Shown here: positions 12,655 to 19,825 of the stretch, in pieces
Layout of the letters: the number at the start of each line of letters is the position of its first letter
How positions within the stretch are numbered: the first letter of the stretch is position 1
Assembly (NCBI RefSeq): GCF_943846705.1
Contig: NZ_OX044366.1
Coordinates: 186,001 to 250,000 of the forward strand
Length of the DNA: 64,000 nucleotides
Direction of reading: 5' to 3'
Source: an uncultured Pseudomonas sp.
GTDB taxonomy: Bacteria > Pseudomonadota > Gammaproteobacteria > Pseudomonadales > Pseudomonadaceae
Program-made: the position numbers and the translations under genes
The notes under the pieces: model-generated
What the model was told of the DNA's origin: nothing
The model's input: the letters and a program-made list of their open reading frames with translations, nothing else
The model's database searches: none

Positions 12655-13467
12655 CTATTCGCTTTTAACGCGACGCAAACGCAGGAGGTACTGGATAGGG
12701 CCTGAGACCGCGTAAGCCAGGAAGATAATCAGCAGAATCCGTGGCGGATCACTGAACACCACGGCAAACAGCAGCACCACCACTAGGATCGCCACAAAAG
12801 GGACGCGCCCCCTCAAGTCCAAGCCCTTAAAGCTGTTGTACTTGATGTTACTGACCATCAGCATACCTGCGGCCGCAACCAAGATGGCAACAACAAAAGC
12901 CATATTCGAACCTTTGATGCCGAAATCGCTAAACGCCCACACAGTACCCGCCACCACACCTGCAGCAGCAGGGCTGGCCAGACCGATAAAGACACTTTTA
13001 TCGACGCTGCCAATCTGCGTATTAAAACGCGCCAAGCGCAAAGCAGCACCCGCCACATAGATAAAGGCAACCATCCAGCCGACCTTGCCCATGCTACCCA
13101 ATGCCCATTCAAACGCGAGCAGTGCCGGAGCCACACCAAAGGCAACCATATCGGATAGCGAATCATACTCAGCACCAAAAGCGCTTTGTGTATTGGTCAG
13201 GCGGGCAACACGCCCATCGAGCCCATCAAGCACCATGGCTACAAAAACAGCCGCGGCTGCTACATAGAAGTTACCGTTCATGGCATTGATGATGGCGTAG
13301 AAGCCCGCAAACAAATTAGCCGTAGTGAACAGGTTGGGCAGGAGGTAAATACCGCGATGACGAACCTTGCGCCCCTCAGCGTCATGCCCCTCTTCTATAT
13401 GCTCATCGATTGGCAGCAGGCTTTCTGCTTCGCCGGAGGATTGGGGCTCATCTGGACGCTCATTCAT
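12655..13467 (-). CDS. pssA: CDP-diacylglycerol-serine O-phosphatidyltransferase
   Basis: This 270-residue membrane enzyme joins CDP-diacylglycerol and serine to make phosphatidylserine, the precursor of phosphatidylethanolamine. The CDP-alcohol phosphotransferase signature D-G-x2-A-R-x8-G-x3-D-x3-D is visible as DGLDGRVARL...GAEYDSLSD near residues 80-105. About seven hydrophobic segments follow. The N-terminal 30 residues are acidic and soluble. I choose the ATG at 13467 because AAGGTG ends 6 bases upstream; a GTG at 13476 is the alternative. It is transcribed leftward, 150 bp beyond ilvC, behind the ilvC terminator. Confidence 0.9.
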   Translation of the reverse strand: MNERPDEPQSSGEAESLLPIDEHIEEGHDAEGRKVRHRGIYLLPNLFTTANLFAGFYAIINAMNGNFYVAAAAVFVAMVLDGLDGRVARLTNTQSAFGAEYDSLSDMVAFGVAPALLAFEWALGSMGKVGWMVAFIYVAGAALRLARFNTQIGSVDKSVFIGLASPAAAGVVAGTVWAFSDFGIKGSNMAFVVAILVAAAGMLMVSNIKYNSFKGLDLRGRVPFVAILVVVLLFAVVFSDPPRILLIIFLAYAVSGPIQYLLRLRRVKSE

Positions 13468-13577
13468 GAACAACACCTTGCAACGGATTTGGAAATTTCG
13501 ACAAGCGCTGGCGATGAGAATTCACCACCGCGCCGGCGCAACAACAGGCTTTATACCAGAAGCCTTGCCGCACCACG

Positions 13578-13605
13578 AAAAAACGCGGCCATGGCCGCGT
13601 TTTTT
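13578..13605. terminator. Intrinsic terminator after ilvC
   Basis: A perfect repeat A6-CGCGGCC / GGCCGCG-T6 surrounds an AT centre, 17 bases past the ilvC stop. It looks functional in both directions. Confidence 0.85.
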
Positions 13606-13621
13606 CTCACATCAACAGCGC

Positions 13622-14638
13622 TTAGTTCTTAGCTTTGTCGACGATTTTGTTGGCACCGATCCAAGGCATCATGGAGCGCAGTTGCTCGCCGATGATTTCG
13701 ATACCGTGCGCAGCGTTGTTACGACGCTTGGCGGTCATCGAAGGATAATTGGTGGCACCTTCGTTGATGAACATCTTCGCGTACTCACCATCCTGAATAC
13801 GCTTCAGCGCGTTGCGCATGGCCTGACGGGATTCGGCGTTGATCACTTCTGGGCCGGTCACGTACTCGCCGTATTCGGCATTGTTAGAGATCGAGTAGTT
13901 CATGTTGGCGATACCGCCTTCGTACATGAGATCAACGATCAGCTTCAACTCGTGCAGGCACTCGAAGTAGGCCATTTCAGGCGCATAACCGGCTTCAACC
14001 AGGGTTTCAAAGCCCGCTTTAACCAGCTCAACGGTACCACCGCACAGTACGGCTTGCTCGCCGAACAGATCGGTTTCGGTTTCGTCTTTGAAGGTGGTTT
14101 CAATGATACCGGTACGGCCACCGCCAACACCCGAGGCGTAGGACAGCGCAACGTTTTTGGCGTTGCCCGAAGCATCTTGGTAGATAGCGATCAAGTCAGG
14201 GATACCGCCACCCTTGACGAACTCGGTACGCACGGTGTGGCCAGGAGCCTTCGGCGCGATCATGATCACGTCGAGATCGCTGCGCGGCACAACTTGGTTG
14301 TAGTGGATCGCGAAGCCGTGGGAGAAGGCCAAGGTGGCGCCTTGCTTGATGTTCGGCTCGATTTCGTTTTTGTACAGCTGGGACTGGAACTCATCCGGAG
14401 TCAGGATCATGACCAGATCAGCACCGGCAACAGCAGTGGCCACGTCAGCGACTTTCAAACCGTGTGCTTCTGCCTTGGCAACGGTGGCCGAGCCTTTACG
14501 CAGACCAACTGTCACGTCAACACCGGAGTCTTTCAGGTTGCACGCTTGAGCATGACCCTGAGAGCCGTAGCCGATGATGGCAACTTTCTTACCCTGGATG
14601 ATCGAGAGGTCACAGTCTTTGTCGTAATAAACTTTCAT
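13622..14638 (-). CDS. ilvC: Ketol-acid reductoisomerase
   Basis: This 338-residue class I enzyme is the second common step of isoleucine and valine synthesis. It converts acetolactate or acetohydroxybutyrate to the dihydroxy acid using NADPH and Mg2+. The N-terminal Rossmann loop GYGSQGHAQACNLKDSG is at about residues 25-41. The metal-binding knotted domain includes DLFGEQAVLCGG and the helix carrying ECLHELKLIVDLMYEGG. The start at 14638 (MKVYYDKDCD) gives the family length of about 338. It is divergent from an ilvY-type regulator, which suggests inducer-dependent activation. A terminator follows. Confidence 0.96.
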   Translation of the reverse strand: MKVYYDKDCDLSIIQGKKVAIIGYGSQGHAQACNLKDSGVDVTVGLRKGSATVAKAEAHGLKVADVATAVAGADLVMILTPDEFQSQLYKNEIEPNIKQGATLAFSHGFAIHYNQVVPRSDLDVIMIAPKAPGHTVRTEFVKGGGIPDLIAIYQDASGNAKNVALSYASGVGGGRTGIIETTFKDETETDLFGEQAVLCGGTVELVKAGFETLVEAGYAPEMAYFECLHELKLIVDLMYEGGIANMNYSISNNAEYGEYVTGPEVINAESRQAMRNALKRIQDGEYAKMFINEGATNYPSMTAKRRNNAAHGIEIIGEQLRSMMPWIGANKIVDKAKN

Positions 14639-14709
14639 GTTCTTGGCTCTTTTAATCGAAAGGAGTGGGTGCAAGCACCGCGACGGAGACACCTTAAGTG
14701 ATCAGCACC

Positions 14710-14735
14710 ATTGCGTAAAATGATATATTCGCAAT
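14710..14735. promoter_or_regulatory. Candidate IlvY operator in the ilvC-ilvY intergenic region
   Basis: A perfect 6-bp inverted repeat, ATTGCG (14710-14715) and CGCAAT (14730-14735), flanks a 14-bp A/T-rich centre containing ATATATT. It sits in the 123-bp gap between the divergent ilvC and ilvY starts, where LysR-type regulators normally bind. Confidence 0.5.
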
Positions 14736-14761
14736 ACAGCATGCCGATATTTGAAACGACC

Positions 14762-15643
14762 ATGGATAGCCACTCGCTCAAACTCTTCCTCGCCCTAGCC
14801 GACAACCTGCACTTTGGCAAAACCAGTCGCGAACAGCACGTCAGCCCTTCTGCACTCAGCCGCAGCATCAAACAGCTTGAGGACGAACTCGGTGCACCAC
14901 TGTTTCTACGCGACAACCGTTCTGTCAGCTTGACCCGTGAAGGCATCCAATTTCGCGAATACGCGAAAGAGGTCATCAGTGGCTGGCAAGCCATGCGCCA
15001 GACCTTCAAACAGGATCAACTGATCCTGCATGGAGAGCTGTCACTGTATTGCTCGGTAACGGCCAGCTACAGCTTCCTTTATGACATCCTCAGCAGCTTC
15101 CGCCAGGACTACCCGCGAATTGAGATGAAGCTGCATACCGGCGACGCAGCGCAAGCCGTGGAGCGTGTGCAGGAAGGACTGGAGGATCTTGCTATTGGCG
15201 CCCGTCCCGACACTCTGCCGAACGGCATAGCATTTCAGCCGATTGCCCGCTCAGCACTGTGCTTTATCGGCCCGCTGTCCCCCCAACTCTTAACGGATGA
15301 GCAGGTGAAACACCCCAGCGCAGTTAACTGGCGGGATGTGCCGATGATTCTCTCGGAACAGGGCCTCGCCCGAACCCGCACTGATCGCTGGCTGAAAAGC
15401 CACAACATCAAACCGAAAATCTATGCCCAAGTGAGCGGCAACGAAGCCATTGTCAGCATGGTCAGCCTAGGGTTTGGCATTGGCGTGGTTCCGCAAATCG
15501 TACTGGACAACAGCCCGTTGACCGCGCGCATTCGCACCTATGAAATCCAGCCACCGCTAACCGCCTACGACATTGGTTTGTTTGCCCTAGAGAAGCGCCT
15601 CAAAGAACCACTGATCAATGCCTTCTGGAATCGCCAGATTTAG
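14762..15643 (+). CDS. ilvY: IlvY-type LysR family transcriptional regulator
   Basis: This is a 293-residue LysR-type protein. The N-terminal winged helix-turn-helix is at about residues 3-60 (LKLFLALADNLHFGKTS, then SPSALSRSIKQLEDELG and LTREG). A periplasmic-binding-like effector domain follows and ends near VSLGFGIGVVPQIVL. The ATG at 14762 (MDSHSLKLFL) gives the usual length of about 295; a longer frame starts at 14711. Its divergent position next to ilvC is the hallmark of IlvY, which in E. coli activates ilvC when acetolactate or acetohydroxybutyrate is bound. The role is inferred from this arrangement. Confidence 0.85.
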   Translation: MDSHSLKLFLALADNLHFGKTSREQHVSPSALSRSIKQLEDELGAPLFLRDNRSVSLTREGIQFREYAKEVISGWQAMRQTFKQDQLILHGELSLYCSVTASYSFLYDILSSFRQDYPRIEMKLHTGDAAQAVERVQEGLEDLAIGARPDTLPNGIAFQPIARSALCFIGPLSPQLLTDEQVKHPSAVNWRDVPMILSEQGLARTRTDRWLKSHNIKPKIYAQVSGNEAIVSMVSLGFGIGVVPQIVLDNSPLTARIRTYEIQPPLTAYDIGLFALEKRLKEPLINAFWNRQI

Positions 15644-15660
15644 CACTCAGAAACGAAAAA

Positions 15661-15684
15661 GCCCTGCATAAGCAGGGCTTTTTT
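15661..15684. terminator. Intrinsic terminator between ilvY and ilvH
   Basis: GCCCTGC-ATAA-GCAGGGC is followed by TTTTTT and preceded by AAAAA. It lies between convergent ilvY and ilvH and can serve both. Confidence 0.88.
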
Positions 15685-15695
15685 GTACAGCAGGA

Positions 15696-16187
15696 TCAGA
15701 TACTCAGTACTTTGTCGCCACGGGCAATGCCGGTGACACCACTGCGCACAGTTTCCAGGATCGACGCAGTGCCGACTGCCTGAATAAAGCTATCCAGCTT
15801 GTCGCTCGTGCCGGCCAGCTGAATGGTGTAAACGCTGCTGGTCACATCGACGATCTGCCCACGGAAGATATCGGTGGTGCGCTTGACCTCGGCACGCTGG
15901 GCGCCGGTGGCTTTGACCTTGACCAACATCAGCTCACGCTCAACATGAGCGCTCTCCGATAGATCAACCAACTTGACCACCTCAACCAGCTTATTGAGGT
16001 TCTTGGTGATCTGCTCGATCACTTCATCATGGCCAGCAGTGGTCAACGTCAGGCGCGACAGTGTCGGGTCCTCGGTCGGTGCCACAGTCAGGCTTTCGAT
16101 GTTGTAGTTACGCTGTGAGAACAAACCCACCACGCGGGACAGTGCGCCTGGCTCGTTTTCCAGCAGCAGGGAAATAATGTGTCGCAT
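15696..16187 (-). CDS. ilvH: Acetolactate synthase small (regulatory) subunit
   Basis: This 163-residue protein has an N-terminal ACT domain (residues about 3-75: ISLLLENEPGALSRVVGLFS, NIESLTVAPTEDP) and a C-terminal ALS_ss domain. The ACT domain binds valine for feedback inhibition and the protein stimulates the catalytic subunit. The ATG at 16187 (MRHIISLLL) gives family length and lies 2 bases after the ilvI stop, so the two are translated together. Unlike in PAO1 as I recall it, ilvC does not follow directly; ilvY and two terminators intervene. Confidence 0.95.
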   Translation of the reverse strand: MRHIISLLLENEPGALSRVVGLFSQRNYNIESLTVAPTEDPTLSRLTLTTAGHDEVIEQITKNLNKLVEVVKLVDLSESAHVERELMLVKVKATGAQRAEVKRTTDIFRGQIVDVTSSVYTIQLAGTSDKLDSFIQAVGTASILETVRSGVTGIARGDKVLSI

Positions 16188-16189
16188 GA

Positions 16190-17914
16190 TTAGGTACGCT
16201 CCGTCTTGCTCAGCCACATATCGCGCATGGCACCGTCTTTGATCTGCATCGGGTAGACGTGCTCACTGGTATCAACCTGGATATCGAGGAACACCAGGCG
16301 ATCTTTCATCGCAAAGGCTTCTTCCATCATCGGTTTCAGGTCTTTCAGATCAGTGATGCGCATGCCGACATGGCCATAGGCCTCGGCCAGCTTGACGAAG
16401 TCCGGCAACGATTCCATGTAGGAATGCGAGTGACGGCTACCGTAGTTCATGTCCTGCCATTGGCGCACCATACCCAGCGCACCGTTGTTCAGGTTGACGA
16501 TCTTCACCGGCAAATCGTACTGCAGGCAGGTCGACAACTCCTGAATATTCATCTGGATGCTGCCCTCACCCGTTACACAGGCAACGTGATCATCCGGGAA
16601 GCTCAGTTTGACCCCCATCGCAGCAGGGAAGCCAAAGCCCATGGTGCCCAGGCCACCGGAATTGATCCAACGGTTAGGCTTGTTGAAGCGGTAATACTGG
16701 GCCGCGAACATCTGGTGCTGACCCACATCGGAGGTCACGAATGCGTCGCCACCAGTGACTTCGGACAGTGTCTCGATCACGGTCTGCGGCTTGATGATAC
16801 TGCCGTCACCCTTGTCGTAAGGGAACATGATGCGCCCGCCGCGCCACTCTTCGATCTGCTTCCACCAGCTCGACAACGCATCCTGATTTAGCTGCTCGCC
16901 AATTTCCTTGAGGATCGCGACCATTTCGGTCATGACGCTATCAACCGGACCAACGATCGGGATGTCCGCCTTGATGGTCTTGGAAATGGATGCCGGGTCG
17001 ATGTCGACATGGATAATCTTGGCATTCGGGCAGAACTTGCTCGCGCCATTGATCACCCGGTCATCGAAGCGCGCACCAACTGCAACAATCACATCGGCGT
17101 GATGCATGGCCAGGTTGGCGGTGTAGCTGCCGTGCATACCGAGCATGCCGAGAAACTGGCGATCAGTACCTGGATAGCCGCCCAGGCCCATCAAGGTGTT
17201 AGTGACCGGCAGATTGAGCATTTGTGCGAGCTCAGTCAGCGGCGCTGCAGCCCCCCCCATGATCACACCGCCACCGGAATAAATGATGGGGCGCTTGGCG
17301 GCCAGCAACAACTCTGCGGCCTTGCGGATCTGTCCAGAATGACCACGCAACGCTGGGCTATAAGAGCGCAGCTTGACCTTCTTCGGGTAGACGTACTCGA
17401 ACTTCTCAGCCGGGTTGGTCATATCCTTTGGAATATCGACAACCACCGGGCCGGGACGACCGGACTCAGCCAGATAGAAGGCCTTTTTCAGGACCTCTGG
17501 GATTTCCGATGCGTGCTTGATCATAAAGCTGTGCTTCACGATCGGCCGGGAGATACCGATCATGTCGGTTTCCTGGAAGGCATCAGTGCCGACCATATTG
17601 CTAGGCACCTGGCCAGACAGCACCACCATCGGAATGGAATCCATATAGGCAGTCGCAATACCGGTAATGGCATTGGTTGCGCCAGGGCCGGACGTTACCA
17701 GCACCACACCGGCTTTACCGGTGGCGCGGGCATAACCGTCAGCCATATGGGTTGCAGCTTGTTCGTGACGAACCAGGATGTGATTCACTTCCTGCTCTTT
17801 GAACAAGGCATCGTAGATATGCAGCAGAGCACCGCCTGGGTACCCATAAATGTTCTTAACGCCTTCGTCACGCAAAAAGCGGACGACCATTTCAGCGCCG
17901 GATAAAAGCTCCAC
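16190..17914 (-). CDS. ilvI: Acetolactate synthase large (catalytic) subunit
   Basis: This 574-residue thiamine-diphosphate enzyme makes acetolactate or acetohydroxybutyrate, the first common step of branched-chain amino acid synthesis. The N-terminal TPP-binding domain has the catalytic glutamate in RHEQAATHMADGYARATG (about residues 46-63). The FAD/central domain has GVIMGG and GARFDDRV. The C-terminal domain has the TPP motif GEGSIQMNIQEL plus NNGALGMVRQWQ. I place the GTG start at 17914, encoding (f)MELLSGAEMV, because AGAGGTG lies 6 bases upstream; an upstream GTG at 17923 is less likely. A possible attenuator lies in the leader. Confidence 0.95.
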   Translation of the reverse strand: MELLSGAEMVVRFLRDEGVKNIYGYPGGALLHIYDALFKEQEVNHILVRHEQAATHMADGYARATGKAGVVLVTSGPGATNAITGIATAYMDSIPMVVLSGQVPSNMVGTDAFQETDMIGISRPIVKHSFMIKHASEIPEVLKKAFYLAESGRPGPVVVDIPKDMTNPAEKFEYVYPKKVKLRSYSPALRGHSGQIRKAAELLLAAKRPIIYSGGGVIMGGAAAPLTELAQMLNLPVTNTLMGLGGYPGTDRQFLGMLGMHGSYTANLAMHHADVIVAVGARFDDRVINGASKFCPNAKIIHVDIDPASISKTIKADIPIVGPVDSVMTEMVAILKEIGEQLNQDALSSWWKQIEEWRGGRIMFPYDKGDGSIIKPQTVIETLSEVTGGDAFVTSDVGQHQMFAAQYYRFNKPNRWINSGGLGTMGFGFPAAMGVKLSFPDDHVACVTGEGSIQMNIQELSTCLQYDLPVKIVNLNNGALGMVRQWQDMNYGSRHSHSYMESLPDFVKLAEAYGHVGMRITDLKDLKPMMEEAFAMKDRLVFLDIQVDTSEHVYPMQIKDGAMRDMWLSKTERT

Positions 17915-17935
17915 GTTGTTCACCTCTAAAACGCC

Positions 17936-17961
17936 AGAAAACCGCCCAACAAGGAGGACGG
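17936..17961 (-). terminator. Possible attenuator hairpin in the ilvI leader
   Basis: In the leftward transcript CCGTCC-TCCTTGTT-GGGCGG (one G-U pair) is followed by TTTT, ending about 22 bases before the ilvI start. Its position between promoter and gene suggests regulated termination. An upstream stem (about 18037-18070, CCCC/GGGG with GGGA/TCCC) could compete with it. Confidence 0.45.
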
Positions 17962-18210
17962 CCTAAGATAGGTTTACTGCCAGCAGAGCATGAGCGACGG
18001 TGGTCGCCGACTACGTCAGCTACTACTGAGCAAGTATTGGGAAAGCCCCTTGGTATTGCGGGGTTCTCCCACCCAGCGCGAGGTAACGCGTTGCGGGTGT
18101 AACAGGTCGGCACGGGTGAGCGCCTCATGTCTGCTGAGCTAAAGCCTGCTTGCGGCGGACTCCACTACAGCCAAGCTTGGAATTGTTGGGATTCAGCGCG
18201 GCCAAGTCAA
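17962..18210 (-). promoter_or_regulatory. ilvIH leader region with promoter and valine-rich reading frame
   Basis: A promoter-like pair reads leftward: TTGACT (18205-18210), 17 bp, AACAAT (18182-18187). The leader of about 250 bases includes a frame opening at ATG 18128. Its middle encodes SVVADVVGDH (codons GTA GTA GCT GAC GTA GTC), upstream of the terminator-like hairpin. Closely spaced valine codons before a hairpin are the pattern of ribosome-mediated attenuation. The frame runs on past the hairpin into ilvI, unlike a classical short leader peptide, so this remains tentative. Confidence 0.4.
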
Positions 18211-18323
18211 GCAATCCGTGATTGAATCTGCAATCTTCTGCTGTGACGCAGCGCAGGATGACGATTCGGACATTTTGGTTATAGTAGTCAGCAGGCACCG
18301 CAGCTCAACTTTAAGGAAAACCC

Positions 18324-18767
18324 ATGCGCCGCATGATTATCACCAGCAGCTTGCTGCTCGCCATGAGCGCCACTGCCATGGCCAGCCAGGTTTACAAGTG
18401 GGTCGACGCCCAAGGCGTAACCCACTTCAGCGCACAGCCACCGTTGGGCCAAGAGGCCACCAGCATCAACACAGCGTCTCCGCAGCCAAAGCCCGTAGCC
18501 ATTGAAGAGAAGAAAGCGGCACCCACCTTCAAGGACATCGCCGACCCTGAACAGGCGGCGATTGATAAGAAGGTCAAACAGGAGATTGCCGCCAAAGAAG
18601 TCAAGCGCAAGCAGTACTGCGATGAGGTGCGCACCAACTTGGCGCAACTGCAGAACAACCCACGCGTACGCATGGAGATCGAAGGGGAAGTGCGTCGCCT
18701 AAGCGAAGATGAGCGCCAAAGCCGTATCAGCGAAGCGCAGAAATCGATTAGGCAAAACTGCAAGTAA
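18324..18767 (+). CDS. DUF4124 domain-containing exported protein
   Basis: This 147-residue protein has a signal peptide (residues 1-20, MRRMIITSSLLLAMSATAMA). The DUF4124 motif VYKWVDAQGVTHFSAQPP follows immediately. The remainder is charged and helical (KEVKRKQYCDEV, EGEVRRLSEDERQSRISEAQ). DUF4124 proteins are common small periplasmic proteins in pseudomonads with no established function. AAGGAAAA stands just upstream of the ATG. It is divergent from the ilvI leader. Confidence 0.82.
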   Translation: MRRMIITSSLLLAMSATAMASQVYKWVDAQGVTHFSAQPPLGQEATSINTASPQPKPVAIEEKKAAPTFKDIADPEQAAIDKKVKQEIAAKEVKRKQYCDEVRTNLAQLQNNPRVRMEIEGEVRRLSEDERQSRISEAQKSIRQNCK

Positions 18768-18782
18768 GCCGGTTGGCGCGAC

Positions 18783-19112
18783 TCAGGTCACGCCAACAAT
18801 CAGTTGATCGAACTCGCCCAGCAGTTTGATCAACGCTCTGGCCTTCTCAAGCTGCCCGTCATACACCTGCTCAGCCATCGCCTGAATACCAGAGACACTG
18901 GGCAGCTCCGCTCCGGCCTCCAGCATCTGCTTCATCCGCGGTAGAAATATCCACTGCAGCCACTGCTCGAACGCCAAGGTATCGACACAAAACGGCAGCT
19001 GACTGGACAGCGCCTGGGCATCAGGCGCTTGCGCCGCCCACCACCCTTGCAGTCGCAGCTCACGTTCAATCAGCAACAATTGCTCTGCCACAGCAGGCGT
19101 GCGCGTATCCAT
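18783..19112 (-). CDS. YqcC family protein
   Basis: A 109-residue cytoplasmic protein of the YqcC/DUF446 family. Typical features are LLLIERELRLQGWW near the N-terminus, FCVDTLAFEQWLQWIFLPRMKQML in the middle and the GIQAMAEQVY segment. The biochemical function is unknown. It follows the TPR lipoprotein with a one-base overlap of stop and start, forming a leftward mrcB-lipoprotein-yqcC cluster that matches PAO1 order as I remember it. Confidence 0.8.
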   Translation of the reverse strand: MDTRTPAVAEQLLLIERELRLQGWWAAQAPDAQALSSQLPFCVDTLAFEQWLQWIFLPRMKQMLEAGAELPSVSGIQAMAEQVYDGQLEKARALIKLLGEFDQLIVGVT

Positions 19113-19810
19113 CAGAGACTGACTCGCGCTTGCTCACGGGCCTGGGCGGCACCCGCTGCATCACCTTGACGCTCACGGGCCTGGGCGATGAGGTTCCACA
19201 GACTGGCCTGCAAGGCAGGGCGACCGCTGGCATAACTCAGGCCACGACGGGCGAACTGTTCGGCCTGCGCCGCATCCCCTTGTGCCATACGAACCTCTGC
19301 CAAGCGATAAAGCACTTGCGGCTCACGCGGCGCAATGCGCTGGGCGCGCTCAAGGCTGGAGGCGGCACCATTCAAGTCACCGCCGCCCTGCTGCTGCTGA
19401 GCCGTGGTCAACAAGGCCAGCACCGGGCCATCCAACTGCTCATCCATGGCCAGACCGCCACTTGGAATACCGCTGGGTGACGGTGCGCCATAGCCACCTT
19501 GCGCTGTAACCGGTGGCGTTGCACTCCATGGCTGGGTGTTAGTGCCGGTGTCCAACGGGGCATTACCTGCCGGGAACGACTGAATCGTCATGGAGCTACC
19601 GCCGCCACCTGGCACCATCACGACAACCCCGGAGTCTTCCGGCAGAGCCTGAGGCTGTGCGCTCTGGTTGCCGTAACCGCTAGGCGTGCCTGATTGCGCG
19701 CTGCGGATCGAAGAACCACCATCGACAACAGGAATCGAGCCTCGCGGCACACTGCTACAACCGCTCAGCACCAGCGAAGCTGTTAAAGCTGGAATCAACC
19801 ACTTATTCAC
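19112..19810 (-). CDS. Tetratricopeptide-repeat lipoprotein
   Basis: A 232-residue predicted lipoprotein. The signal peptide ends in the lipobox LSGC near residue 18. A low-complexity Gly/Ser/Gln/Pro linker occupies roughly residues 25-120. One to two TPR-like helical repeats follow (GAASSLERAQRIAPREPQVLYRLAEVRMAQGD, split here into pieces no longer than needed: GAASSLERAQRIAP, PQVLYRLAEVRMAQGD, AAQAEQFARRGL). The GTG at 19810 has a GAGGGTG site just upstream and gives a compact signal peptide; an in-frame GTG at 19825 is the alternative. It starts 15 bases after mrcB, so a link with cell-wall synthesis is plausible but not shown. Confidence 0.72.
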   Translation of the reverse strand: MNKWLIPALTASLVLSGCSSVPRGSIPVVDGGSSIRSAQSGTPSGYGNQSAQPQALPEDSGVVVMVPGGGGSSMTIQSFPAGNAPLDTGTNTQPWSATPPVTAQGGYGAPSPSGIPSGGLAMDEQLDGPVLALLTTAQQQQGGGDLNGAASSLERAQRIAPREPQVLYRLAEVRMAQGDAAQAEQFARRGLSYASGRPALQASLWNLIAQARERQGDAAGAAQAREQARVSL

Positions 19811-19825
19811 GTCACACCCTCTCAC

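Noticed and set aside
13367..14701. 444-codon open frame on the + strand opposite ilvC and pssA
   Set aside because: It lies antisense to two well-conserved enzymes, lacks a ribosome-binding site and shows no recognisable domain; high-GC codon bias creates such frames.
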